This document shows, in pieces, positions 1 through 6,174 of a stretch of 11,559 bases of DNA; position 1 is the first letter of the stretch, and every line of letters begins with the position of its first letter. The position numbers and the translations under genes were made by a program. The notes beneath the pieces were generated by a model that saw only the letters and a program-made list of their open reading frames with translations, was not told the DNA's origin and ran no database searches. This stretch comes from Streptomyces speibonae (GTDB lineage: Bacteria; Actinomycetota; Actinomycetes; Streptomycetales; Streptomycetaceae): positions 36,512 through 48,070 of the forward strand of contig KL568539.1 of assembly GCA_000715605.1 (NCBI GenBank), in the 5' to 3' direction.

Positions 1-791
1 GGCTTCGCCTCCCCGCCGATCGTCGGGGACATGTTGGTGAAGACCTGGTACGGGAAGCCCCAGCGGTCTTCCACCAGCCGGACCATGTCGTCCACCTCGT
101 GGGCGTTCTCCTCGGCGACGATGACGTTGATTCGCACGGGCAGTCCCGCCGCGCGGGAGGCGTCCAGACCGCGGGTGAACCGGTCGAAGGCGCCGCGGTT
201 GCGGGTGACGGCGTCGTAGGTCTCTCCGGTCGCTCCGTAGAGGCTCACCGTCAGTCGGTAGGGCCGCAGGCGGGCGAACAGCTCCTGCATCCTCGCCTTG
301 TGGAGCTGGCTGCCGTTCGTCGAGATTTGGATCATCATCCCGAGTCTGGTGGCGTACTCGTACGCGGCGGCGAACTGCGGATCGATCAGGGCCTCGCCGC
401 CGGTGATCTGGAGCCACAGGACGCCGGCATCGCGCAGCATCGTGAGCAGGCGCGTCTTGTCGTCCCAGTCCAGGCCCTCGAACCGCTTCTCGCCGAGGTA
501 GCAGAAGCCGCAGTCGTGGTCACAGCCGAGGTTGATCTCCCATGACGCCTTCGCGTACCCGTAGGTGGAGCGTTCGCGGACGATGAGGTTGTCCTGCAGG
601 GGCCCGGGCGGCATGGGCATCTGCCATGCGGCCGTGGTCGCCTCGGCGAGCCAGGCCGGGGCCGACCGGTCCTCGGTGACCGCCGTGCGCAGTTCCTCGA
701 AGCGGGACTCGGGGATGGCGACTCCCTTGGCGTGACCGGGCCGGAGGAGGAGGTACTGGCCCAGGAACGGACTCGCGATCAGTTGGTGCAC
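1..791 (-). CDS. Radical SAM enzyme, partial (C-terminus beyond window)
   Basis: The first 263 residues are present; the rest runs off the left edge. The cluster-binding motif CDHDCGFCY has Cys90, Cys94 and Cys97 in the classical CxxxCxxC spacing that holds the [4Fe-4S] cluster. It is followed by a GGEAL motif (131-135) for SAM binding, a strand ending in STNGS (157-161) and an SLYGATGETYDAVTRNRG segment (183-200), all typical of the barrel in SPASM/twitch-type radical SAM proteins. About 85 residues precede the barrel, more than a minimal enzyme needs; they could be a substrate or leader-binding domain (inference). The GTG start is chosen because GGAGG lies 4 nt upstream at 796-800. Two genes lie upstream on the same strand. 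Known family chemistry is 5'-deoxyadenosyl radical generation; the substrate cannot be read from the sequence. A SPASM domain, if any, would lie in the missing part. Confidence 0.9.
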   Translation of the reverse strand, partial: MHQLIASPFLGQYLLLRPGHAKGVAIPESRFEELRTAVTEDRSAPAWLAEATTAAWQMPMPPGPLQDNLIVRERSTYGYAKASWEINLGCDHDCGFCYLGEKRFEGLDWDDKTRLLTMLRDAGVLWLQITGGEALIDPQFAAAYEYATRLGMMIQISTNGSQLHKARMQELFARLRPYRLTVSLYGATGETYDAVTRNRGAFDRFTRGLDASRAAGLPVRINVIVAEENAHEVDDMVRLVEDRWGFPYQVFTNMSPTIGGEAK

Positions 792-883
792 GTTTCCTCC
801 ATGTCGTCTGGCAGGGGGTGGGGCGGGTCCGTGCAGAGGTGGAGTCGGGGGAACCCCTCGGACCCGCCCCGCTCGCCGGCCAC
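779..883 (-). CDS. Possible 34-aa small ORF overlapping the radical SAM start
   Basis: A GTG-initiated frame of 34 codons ends with TGA at 779-781, overlapping the first codons of the radical SAM gene in another frame. The Shine-Dalgarno sequence of the enzyme lies inside it, so translation of the two could be coupled. A GAAGGA lies only 3 nt before the GTG, which is close for a ribosome site. The peptide has two cysteines, one in the middle and one three residues from the end (CTN), plus a proline-rich centre. It could be a leader peptide, a RiPP precursor, or simply a chance frame across a structured leader. The 820-870 hairpin lies within it, which argues for a regulatory rather than protein-level role. 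Low confidence. Confidence 0.2.
   Translation of the reverse strand: MAGERGGSEGFPRLHLCTDPPHPLPDDMEETCTN
820..870 (-). promoter_or_regulatory. Long stem-loop in the leader of the radical SAM gene
   Basis: GGGGCGGGTCCG at 820-831 and CGGACCCGCCCC at 859-870 form a perfect 12-bp inverted repeat around a 27-nt loop. It lies 28 nt upstream of the enzyme's GTG and just beyond its ribosome site. No T-run follows on either strand. It could be a factor-independent terminator lacking a U-tract, an attenuator, an mRNA stabiliser or a protein-binding site. Confidence 0.5.
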
Positions 884-919
884 CTGTCCTTCGGCTGGCC
901 GGCCGGTGAGGCTGGCGGG

Positions 920-932
920 CCCCGACGCGGGG
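920..932 (-). terminator. Small GC hairpin just after the stop of the 234-aa gene
   Basis: CCCCG at 920-924 and CGGGG at 928-932 pair around a 3-nt loop, starting one base after the TAG stop at 934-936. No U-tract follows. It may be a weak pause or processing site that, with the larger hairpin nearer the radical SAM start, partly separates the two genes. Confidence 0.3.
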
Positions 933-933
933 A

Positions 934-1638
934 CTACGAGGCAGTGGCCAGATCGTTGAGCAGCTCGTCGAGGCCGACGACGCGGAACGACTGGAGGCGG
1001 CGAACCAACTGCGAGGCGAGGAACGTCCCGATGTTCGGATGGCCGTACGGCAAGGGCGCATCCGGCTGTGCGATGACCTTCACACCGACCTCATCCCGGC
1101 CGTACAGAGTGCCGTGCACGCCGTACAGGGGCGCGCTCCTGGCCAGGAACACCGTCGGGTCGTCCTCCAGGTGCGGACAAAGCCTCGCGGCTGCACGGGT
1201 GTGCTTGCGGCACACCGGAGGCTGATTGGTGAGGGTGCTCGGCTGACTTGGATCGTGATCCCGGGGGCCGGCGAGGAAGATGAAGCCGAGGGGTGTGCGG
1301 GCGGGACGTGTGCAGACCTGGCAGGTGAGCGTCTGCATGCACACCATCTGCCGGTGGGGGTGCATCAGCTTCCACTGCGGCTCACCGGAGATCCGGCCTT
1401 CGGCGTCGACAGGGTTCCACCCGCACCGGGCCCAGAGCACGCCCCGCGGGTCTCGGTCCCGGGGGTCCTCGTCCGCGTAGTACAGCCGCGGGCCGGCGGA
1501 GTGCCGCGTGATGACGAGGTTGTCCGGCGCCGCGTCCTCCCCGTCCCTCTGGGTGATGTACGGGACCAGGGAGAGGCTCTTGTCTCTCGACTCGACGGCC
1601 CGCGGGTTGTACGTGAGGCGGAGGGGCGGGAAGGTCAC
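934..1638 (-). CDS. Cysteine-rich protein of unknown function (234 aa)
   Basis: I do not recognise a named family. The GTG at 1636-1638 overlaps the upstream gene's TGA (GTGA) and has GGGGAGG four nt before it, so this start is preferred over the longer frame reaching 1698. The protein appears soluble, with no signal peptide or membrane segment. Its centre holds clustered possible metal ligands: C100-x5-C106-x2-C109, then C143-x2-H146 and C154-x-H156, spaced like a two-part zinc-binding site. Conserved-looking acidic and aromatic stretches (LYYADEDPRDRD, 52-63) precede it. It sits between a DUF6415-like gene and a radical SAM gene on one strand, so it may act with that enzyme, for example as a scaffold or partner (inference). 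A longer N-terminal version is possible but lacks a ribosome site. Confidence 0.8.
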   Translation of the reverse strand: MTFPPLRLTYNPRAVESRDKSLSLVPYITQRDGEDAAPDNLVITRHSAGPRLYYADEDPRDRDPRGVLWARCGWNPVDAEGRISGEPQWKLMHPHRQMVCMQTLTCQVCTRPARTPLGFIFLAGPRDHDPSQPSTLTNQPPVCRKHTRAAARLCPHLEDDPTVFLARSAPLYGVHGTLYGRDEVGVKVIAQPDAPLPYGHPNIGTFLASQLVRRLQSFRVVGLDELLNDLATAS

Positions 1639-2063
1639 GGCGCCTCCCCAAGGCACTGGTGGGCCAACAGGCGTTCGAGGAGTTCGTCGAGCGTCCACGC
1701 CATGCGCCGGAGGTGTCCGACGGCCCGGCGGTGGTCGGTGGGTACTTCCTCGGTCCCGATGGCGCGCCCGCGCTCGATGAGGTCGGCCACCTGCCCGTCC
1801 TGCTCGGCCACCTTGGAGACCACGGCGAGGTGGACGAGTCGCATCAGGTGGCCACGAAGGCGCTGCGCGTGCTCGTCGACCTCGTGTTCGGTGGGCGTGT
1901 AGTCGTCCAGGACGGCTGCCACGTCATCGAGCAGCAAGCCGTCGACATACGGGGCCCAGCGCTGCACCTTCTCCAGGACCCTTCTCAAGCCGACCTCGGT
2001 GAAGGGCGGTACGGCGGCTCGCACGGGGTGGGACCAACCGGGGCGGACGGTGGTGGCCGTCAT
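1635..2063 (-). CDS. DUF6415-like small protein (142 aa)
   Basis: This small protein, predicted largely helical, has an EHAQRLRGHL segment (63-72) followed by about 60 residues with a pattern resembling the actinomycete DUF6415 family. Members of that family are often labelled natural product biosynthesis proteins without a proven activity. The ATG is supported by GAGGAG 8 nt upstream. No transmembrane segment or catalytic motif is evident. It is the first gene of the leftward cassette; its TGA overlaps the GTG of the next gene, so the two products are probably made in proportion. Its promoter must lie in the 284-bp divergent spacer. Family assignment is from memory of the pattern and moderate in strength; that it is a real gene is more secure. 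Confidence 0.72.
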   Translation of the reverse strand: MTATTVRPGWSHPVRAAVPPFTEVGLRRVLEKVQRWAPYVDGLLLDDVAAVLDDYTPTEHEVDEHAQRLRGHLMRLVHLAVVSKVAEQDGQVADLIERGRAIGTEEVPTDHRRAVGHLRRMAWTLDELLERLLAHQCLGEAP

Positions 2064-2210
2064 CGCCCCGACTCCTCTGGCACAGCGAGGCGGAGCCGGT
2101 GGGTAGCTCGTACGGGGGCGGGCACGGTGATCTCCTCTACGCGAAGTCGGCGATCCGGACGCCCTGGAGAGGGCCGGTCATCGGCTTCGAGGCTCCCGTT
2201 GCGGTAGTGG

Positions 2211-2247
2211 CGTTTCCACGCCGTCGCTACGCCGTTTCCCCGCCGTC
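2211..2247. repeat. Paired 15-bp direct repeats, possible operator
   Basis: CGTTTCCACGCCGTC (2211-2225) recurs as CGTTTCCCCGCCGTC (2233-2247) with one mismatch. The 22-bp period is about two helical turns, putting both copies on the same face of the DNA, as expected for cooperative regulator binding. No binding protein can be assigned. Confidence 0.45.
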
Positions 2248-2257
2248 TGGACGGCGG
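2240..2257. repeat. 8-bp perfect inverted repeat upstream of the ATP-binding gene
   Basis: CCGCCGTC (2240-2247) and GACGGCGG (2250-2257) are separated by TG. The left arm is the end of the second 15-bp direct repeat, so one element serves both patterns. It starts 108 bp before the ATG and could be an operator or a transcript hairpin. Confidence 0.4.
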
Positions 2258-2347
2258 AGAAGCGTCGGTCGGACGGCGTGGAGATGCGCTGGAGACAAGC
2301 GGAACCTGTGGGTCACACCTGTTCGTACGACCGGAAGAGCGACCGCG

Positions 2348-2791
2348 ATGCTGAACGACTCACGCCCGGCAGTCCACAGTTCTCCCACGCACTGGGTGGC
2401 CCTGGCCGGTCGGCGCGAGCCGCTTGCCTCCGCCCGTGACCACGCTCGTACAGTGCTGGCCGGTGTCGTGACCTGCGTGGACGACGCGGTGCTGGTCGTA
2501 TCCGAGCTGGTGGGTAACGCCGTGCGACACACGACTGCCGGCCCCGACTGTCTGACCATCGAAATCGACGGGGATCAGGTCGTTGTCGCGGTCCACGACC
2601 CGGAGCCTGACGACGGTCGTGTGCACCTGTCGGAGACGGCTGCCGATCCGCTTGCCGAGTCCGGCCGTGGGCTGTGGCTGGTGCAAACACTGGCACGTCG
2701 GTGGTACGTGGAGACCACCGCCGTCGGCAAGGCGGTCGTTGCCGTCCTGCCGCGCCGCAAAACGGCAGTCAGCCGAGCGGCAGGCTCTTGA
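2348..2791 (+). CDS. RsbW-like ATP-binding protein (HATPase_c_2)
   Basis: This 147-aa single-domain GHKL ATPase is of the anti-sigma-factor kinase type. The N-box reads SELVGNAVRHT (52-62) with the Mg-binding Asn57. The G1 region is VHDPEPDDG (82-90) with Asp84, and the G2 box is SGRGLWLV (105-112). Relatives either phosphorylate an anti-anti-sigma factor and bind a sigma factor, or are orphan regulators such as those in abaA-type loci of Streptomyces. No cognate sigma factor or STAS protein lies in the window. The ATG at 2348 has GGAAG 10 nt upstream; an in-frame extension to 2099 is low-complexity and probably untranslated. The last 23 nt overlap the convergent 2H gene, so transcription may interfere. 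Target unknown; fold assignment secure. Confidence 0.9.
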   Translation: MLNDSRPAVHSSPTHWVALAGRREPLASARDHARTVLAGVVTCVDDAVLVVSELVGNAVRHTTAGPDCLTIEIDGDQVVVAVHDPEPDDGRVHLSETAADPLAESGRGLWLVQTLARRWYVETTAVGKAVVAVLPRRKTAVSRAAGS

Positions 2792-3485
2792 CGACGTCCC
2801 ACCGATAGGCGCGGTCCTCGCGTCGCAGCTCCACCAACTGCGCTTCCTGGACGTCCAGATCGACTGGCGCAAGCCCCCGAAGTGGGGTGACGGCCTCGAT
2901 GACTGGGGCAGCGGGACGTGGCCGGTTGTTGTAGGCCAGGCTCAGATGCGGGCGGAACAGCGCGGTCGGCTTGCGAGGAGCCAGCCCCAACGGAGCCATG
3001 GACTCACTGAGGGCCGCGTGCAGCGCCAGTACCGGGCCCCAAGGGGCGACCGTCAGGCGTACGGCTCCCCGAGAACCCGCGAGCGGGACCGCCCGCAGGC
3101 GGAAGGCCGCCGGGAGAAGCGGGGCCGCCGCGCTGATGACGTCATCGACACGGCTCAGCGGCAGCGCTGCGGCGGAACCGACGCGTGTGAGCGTGATGTG
3201 CAACCCGTCGTCGGGGACCGGATCCAGGCCGAGCGGCGCGAGGTGCTGCTGGCAGCGAAGAGCGAGGTCGGCCAGCGCTGGGCTGTCGGGAAAGGTGAGC
3301 ATCCAGTAGTACGCCCGGGTCTGTGCCGTCCAGCCGGGCCGGTCCCAGTGATCGACCATGGTTTCCACGGCGTCGAAGGCGGCCTGGTCGTGCGCCGCGA
3401 TCACCACCGGGTCACTCAGGTCGGCCGGCGGGTGGGCAGGGAAGGCTGCGGGATCGGCGCTGAGCTGGATCTGCGGCCAAGGCAC
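2769..3485 (-). CDS. 2H phosphoesterase / 2'-5' RNA ligase family protein (238 aa)
   Basis: Two HxT/S-type motifs define the 2H superfamily: HITLTRVG with His96 and Thr98, and HLSLAYNN with His180 and Ser182. They are 84 residues apart, as in LigT/CPDase enzymes. Members cleave 2',3'-cyclic or other cyclic phosphodiesters or join 2'-5' RNA ends; which substrate applies here is unknown. The GTG start has GAAGGAG 8 nt upstream. An upstream extension in frame to 3839 lies over the preceding gene and is rejected. The gene begins 19 nt after the stop of the TPR-like regulator, so the two form an operon. Its 3' end overlaps the ATP-binding gene by 23 nt. Confidence 0.92.
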   Translation of the reverse strand: MPWPQIQLSADPAAFPAHPPADLSDPVVIAAHDQAAFDAVETMVDHWDRPGWTAQTRAYYWMLTFPDSPALADLALRCQQHLAPLGLDPVPDDGLHITLTRVGSAAALPLSRVDDVISAAAPLLPAAFRLRAVPLAGSRGAVRLTVAPWGPVLALHAALSESMAPLGLAPRKPTALFRPHLSLAYNNRPRPAAPVIEAVTPLRGLAPVDLDVQEAQLVELRREDRAYRWDVVKSLPLG

Positions 3486-3504
3486 CCGGCGAACTCCTTC
3501 GTGA

Positions 3505-4827
3505 TCACCCCGCCTCGGCAGGCGGGAACTGACGGCCCCAGGCGCGGAGCTGTTCGCCATACTCGCGCACCGCCGGCCGGGACCGCCAAGGGGCTGCTCG
3601 CTCGTACAGGTCCCGAGAGCGTTGTCGCACCGAGCTGATCGGCAACGGACTGGCCAGAGTGATGGCCTGTTGCCCGAGGGACATGGCGTGCTCCACGTCG
3701 GGTGCTCGCTGTTGAAGCACCGCAGTGGCCACGTCAAGGCGGACCAGCGAGCGGCTCCACGCGGAATCGGACTTCTCGACCAGGTCGTCGAGGTCCTCGG
3801 CGTCCCGCAACACGTGCCCGGTGTCCTGCAGAGCGACACGGGCGGTCAGCGCATTGGCCAGGGTGCGGGACCGCCCATACGGCAAGAAGGAGATGCAGGA
3901 GGTCAGGCCGAGGGGCACGTCATGCCGGTCGGAGAGATCCAGCGCCCGCCCGATGGCCCGCTCGGCTTGATTCCGGTCACTGAGCTTGCCGAGCGCCCGG
4001 GCCCGGCCGTTGACCAGCAGCCGGATGGCCTGCGGGTGGTTCGGCGCGCGGTCCACCGCGGCGGCGGCCCGCGCGTCGGCCTCGTCGTAACGGCCTGCGT
4101 AGTACGCCGCGAAGGACTGGGTGCCGCAGGCCCACATCTCGGTGTCGAGATCACCGATCGCCCGGCTCAGTTCCAGCGCTTCGGCGCAGTACGCCTCAGC
4201 CAGGGGGAACGCGCCGGTGTTCACCGCCATGTAGCCGAGCAGCCCGCCGGCGCGTGCGGTGACCCGGAACAGTTCCCTGCGTGCGGACGGAGGTTGCTGA
4301 CCGGCGAGCAGGGTGTGCCCCATGCTGCGCAGGCTCTTCGTCTGTCCCCACAGGCCGTCCGGCCCGTCCTTCTCGTACCGCTCGGTGATTACCTCGATCC
4401 GGGAGGCGAGAAAGGACAGAGTGGTCTGGTCGACGTTGCCGCAGGCCAGCTGGCGGGCTCGGGCGACGATCTCCGCCGGGTCGTCATCGTGGGCGGTCGG
4501 GCCGGCCTGGGGAGAAGGTGGAACGTCCGCAGGTAGTGGCTCTGGGGCGGTTGGCGGAAAAGCCGAAGTTGAAGCGAACAGGTCGCGGGCAGCTCTGCCC
4601 AGCAGCTCCTCCAGAATGCGGCACGTGTCGGGGCGGGGAAGCTGCTTCAGTTCCCCACTCAGCCACCGGTCGAACTGCCGCGAAGAGACCGCGACCGAGG
4701 CCAGCCGCGGGTCACCCGCCTCCTTGGCCAGGCTCCGGGCCGCGCGGGAGAACTGCACCTCGAACGCCGTGTAAGTCGTGAGGTGGCGCTCTTCGAGTAA
4801 CTGCCGCAGCAGCGTGTTCCGGGGCAT
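3505..4827 (-). CDS. Large regulator with N-terminal HTH-like region and TPR-like repeats (440 aa)
   Basis: The first ~85 residues resemble a helix-turn-helix module, with a segment SSRQFDRWLSGELKQLPRPD (48-67) in the position of a recognition helix. After a proline-rich linker (about 93-112), a long all-helical region contains TPR-like pairs such as MAVNTGAFPLAEAYCAEALE and YYAGRYDEADARAAAAVDRA. This layout matches Streptomyces regulators of the NsdA or XRE-TPR kind that usually sense a small molecule or peptide, but the ligand is unknown. ATG at 4827 is supported by GGGAGG 6 nt upstream; the longer frame to 4947 has no ribosome site. It lies immediately upstream of the 2H gene and is divergent from the DUF5753 regulator across a 183-bp spacer with an inverted repeat. 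Confidence 0.82.
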   Translation of the reverse strand: MPRNTLLRQLLEERHLTTYTAFEVQFSRAARSLAKEAGDPRLASVAVSSRQFDRWLSGELKQLPRPDTCRILEELLGRAARDLFASTSAFPPTAPEPLPADVPPSPQAGPTAHDDDPAEIVARARQLACGNVDQTTLSFLASRIEVITERYEKDGPDGLWGQTKSLRSMGHTLLAGQQPPSARRELFRVTARAGGLLGYMAVNTGAFPLAEAYCAEALELSRAIGDLDTEMWACGTQSFAAYYAGRYDEADARAAAAVDRAPNHPQAIRLLVNGRARALGKLSDRNQAERAIGRALDLSDRHDVPLGLTSCISFLPYGRSRTLANALTARVALQDTGHVLRDAEDLDDLVEKSDSAWSRSLVRLDVATAVLQQRAPDVEHAMSLGQQAITLASPLPISSVRQRSRDLYERAAPWRSRPAVREYGEQLRAWGRQFPPAEAG

Positions 4828-4935
4828 GGAAGACCTCCCAACACGTCGGCGGAACCAGGGGCTCCTCGGCGAACGGCACGCACGCCGGACCGTGCGGCGT
4901 ACGGGATGTCCTACGCAAGAGTGCCGACGCAAAGC

Positions 4936-4966
4936 GCAACTAGGCAATATGTCTGGCTAAGTTGGC
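4936..4966. promoter_or_regulatory. Imperfect inverted repeat between two divergent regulators
   Basis: GCAACTAGGCA (4936-4946) and TGGCTAAGTTGGC (4954-4966) are near-complements with small gaps: the reverse complement of the second is GCCAACTTAGCCA. The element sits in the most AT-rich stretch of the spacer, 45 bp before the DUF5753 ATG and about 110 bp before the other regulator's ATG. That position suits an operator shared by the two divergent regulators. No clear promoter boxes could be assigned. Confidence 0.4.
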
Positions 4967-5010
4967 CCGTTCGGGTTGTCCGCCAACGGGTGGATGGACA
5001 GACTGCCTCC

Positions 5011-5892
5011 ATGGCACTGAAGAGGAAGCTGGTCCCTCAGTCGGTCTACCGACGCCAGCTCGCCACACGGCTGCGCGAGTTACGCGAGGCGTCCGGCCTG
5101 ACCCTCACCGAGGTGTCGGAGCAGATCGAAGTCAACCAGGGGTCTCTCAGCCGGATCGAGACCGGCGAGCGCGGCACCACTCCGGTTCTGGTCCGGGCTC
5201 TCCTCGACTGCTACGCCGTCACCGACACCGAGCTGCGTGACGACATCCTGGACCTGGTGCGTGCCGACAAGGAACAGCAGAAGCCCTGGTGGCGCAAGTA
5301 CTCCACGGTTCTCACCCCGACCCGCTACGACGGTTACCTCGCCTTGGAGGCAGGTGCCGTCGCGCTGGCCAACTACCAGCCCTTGCTCGTTCCCGGCCTG
5401 CTTCAGACGGAGGACTACGCTCGCGCCGTCATCGCCCAGATGCGTCCTGATCTCGGTGCCGATCAGGTGGACGCTCTGGTCAAGGTACGCATGGAGCGCC
5501 AGGAAAGCTGCTTGTCCGGTGAGCGCCCCGCCGAACTGCGGGCCGTCCTGGACGAAGCAGTCCTCCACCGCGTCATCGGCTCACCCACCGTGATGCGCCA
5601 GCAGTTCGCGCGCCTGGTCCAGGCCGGCGAACAGCCGAACGTCACCATCCAGCTCCTCCCGTTCACCCTCGGCGCCCATCCGGGCCTGTACGGCCCCTTT
5701 GTCATCCTCACCTTCCCCCAGCCCACAGGTCCGCTGGTTTGGCTGGAGAACCCCAACAACTCCGTGTATCTGGAGTCCCAAAGCGACGTCCAGAACTACA
5801 CGGACACCTTCGACCAGCTCAGGGCCTCCGCCCTCAGCCCGGCCGAGACCCTTACCCGCCTCATCCGCACTGCCGAGGAGCTCGAACCTTGA
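5011..5892 (+). CDS. WhiJ-like XRE regulator with DUF5753 domain (293 aa)
   Basis: An N-terminal Cro/C1-type helix-turn-helix spans about 14-70, including LTEVSEQIEVNQGSLSRIET (32-51), where SLSRIETGER is the typical recognition helix and turn. The rest is the DUF5753 domain (about 100-285), with a typical NYQPLLVPGLLQTEDYARAV stretch. WhiJ of Streptomyces coelicolor, a regulator of aerial development, has this architecture, and such proteins usually pair with a small DUF397 protein. Here the DUF397 gene follows with a 4-nt overlap. ATG 5011 matches the family's usual N-terminus but lacks a strong ribosome site; a GTG at 4990 would add seven residues. Which genes it controls cannot be read from the window; the divergent neighbour is an obvious candidate. 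Confidence 0.93.
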   Translation: MALKRKLVPQSVYRRQLATRLRELREASGLTLTEVSEQIEVNQGSLSRIETGERGTTPVLVRALLDCYAVTDTELRDDILDLVRADKEQQKPWWRKYSTVLTPTRYDGYLALEAGAVALANYQPLLVPGLLQTEDYARAVIAQMRPDLGADQVDALVKVRMERQESCLSGERPAELRAVLDEAVLHRVIGSPTVMRQQFARLVQAGEQPNVTIQLLPFTLGAHPGLYGPFVILTFPQPTGPLVWLENPNNSVYLESQSDVQNYTDTFDQLRASALSPAETLTRLIRTAEELEP

Positions 5893-6119
5893 GCACGATT
5901 CCACCCCGCCGCCCCCGCGCCGAGGAACTGCACAACGCGCGCTGGCGCAGGAGCTCCTACAGCGGAGGCGCCAACGACTGCGTCGAGATCGTCGACCTCG
6001 GTGCGTACGCGGCAGTACGCGATTCCAAGGCACTCGACCTCTCACCTGTGATCCTCAGCCGTTCCGCCCTGGGCAATCTGCTGGACCACTACACCGACGG
6101 CGAGGCTTGCATCGGCTGA
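5889..6119 (+). CDS. DUF397 small protein, partner of the DUF5753 regulator (76 aa)
   Basis: The sequence carries the DUF397 signature: WRRSSYSGGANDCVEIVDLG (19-38), then AAVRDSKALDLSPVIL (41-56). The TTG start overlaps the DUF5753 stop as TTGA and has GAGGAG 8 nt upstream, so translation of the two should be coupled. The longer open frame beginning at 5739 lies within the DUF5753 gene and is not used. DUF397 proteins are thought to bind or antagonise their cognate WhiJ-type regulator; here that is inferred from adjacency. Confidence 0.92.
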   Translation: MSTIPPRRPRAEELHNARWRRSSYSGGANDCVEIVDLGAYAAVRDSKALDLSPVILSRSALGNLLDHYTDGEACIG

Positions 6120-6174
6120 GGCACTGCCCGAGCCGCACATGCGCCCGTTTCAGCCGCTGACTAGGAGTGCGCGC

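Larger units (their letters stand above)
2064..2347. promoter_or_regulatory. Divergent spacer with repeated elements
   Basis: This 284-bp spacer separates the leftward radical SAM cassette from the rightward ATP-binding gene, so it should carry both promoters. I could not place convincing -35/-10 boxes. The half nearer the plus-strand gene has a 15-bp direct repeat (2211-2225 and 2233-2247), an 8-bp inverted repeat (2240-2257) and a GGCGT/ACGCC dyad (2209-2222). The rest shows no gene. Confidence 0.5.

Noticed and set aside
99..545. Plus-strand frame at the left edge
   Set aside because: It is antisense to the radical SAM gene, whose cysteine motif is unambiguous.
3486..3839. N-terminal extension of the 2H gene
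   Set aside because: It would overlap the end of the upstream regulator by over 300 nt; the GTG at 3485 has a good ribosome site.
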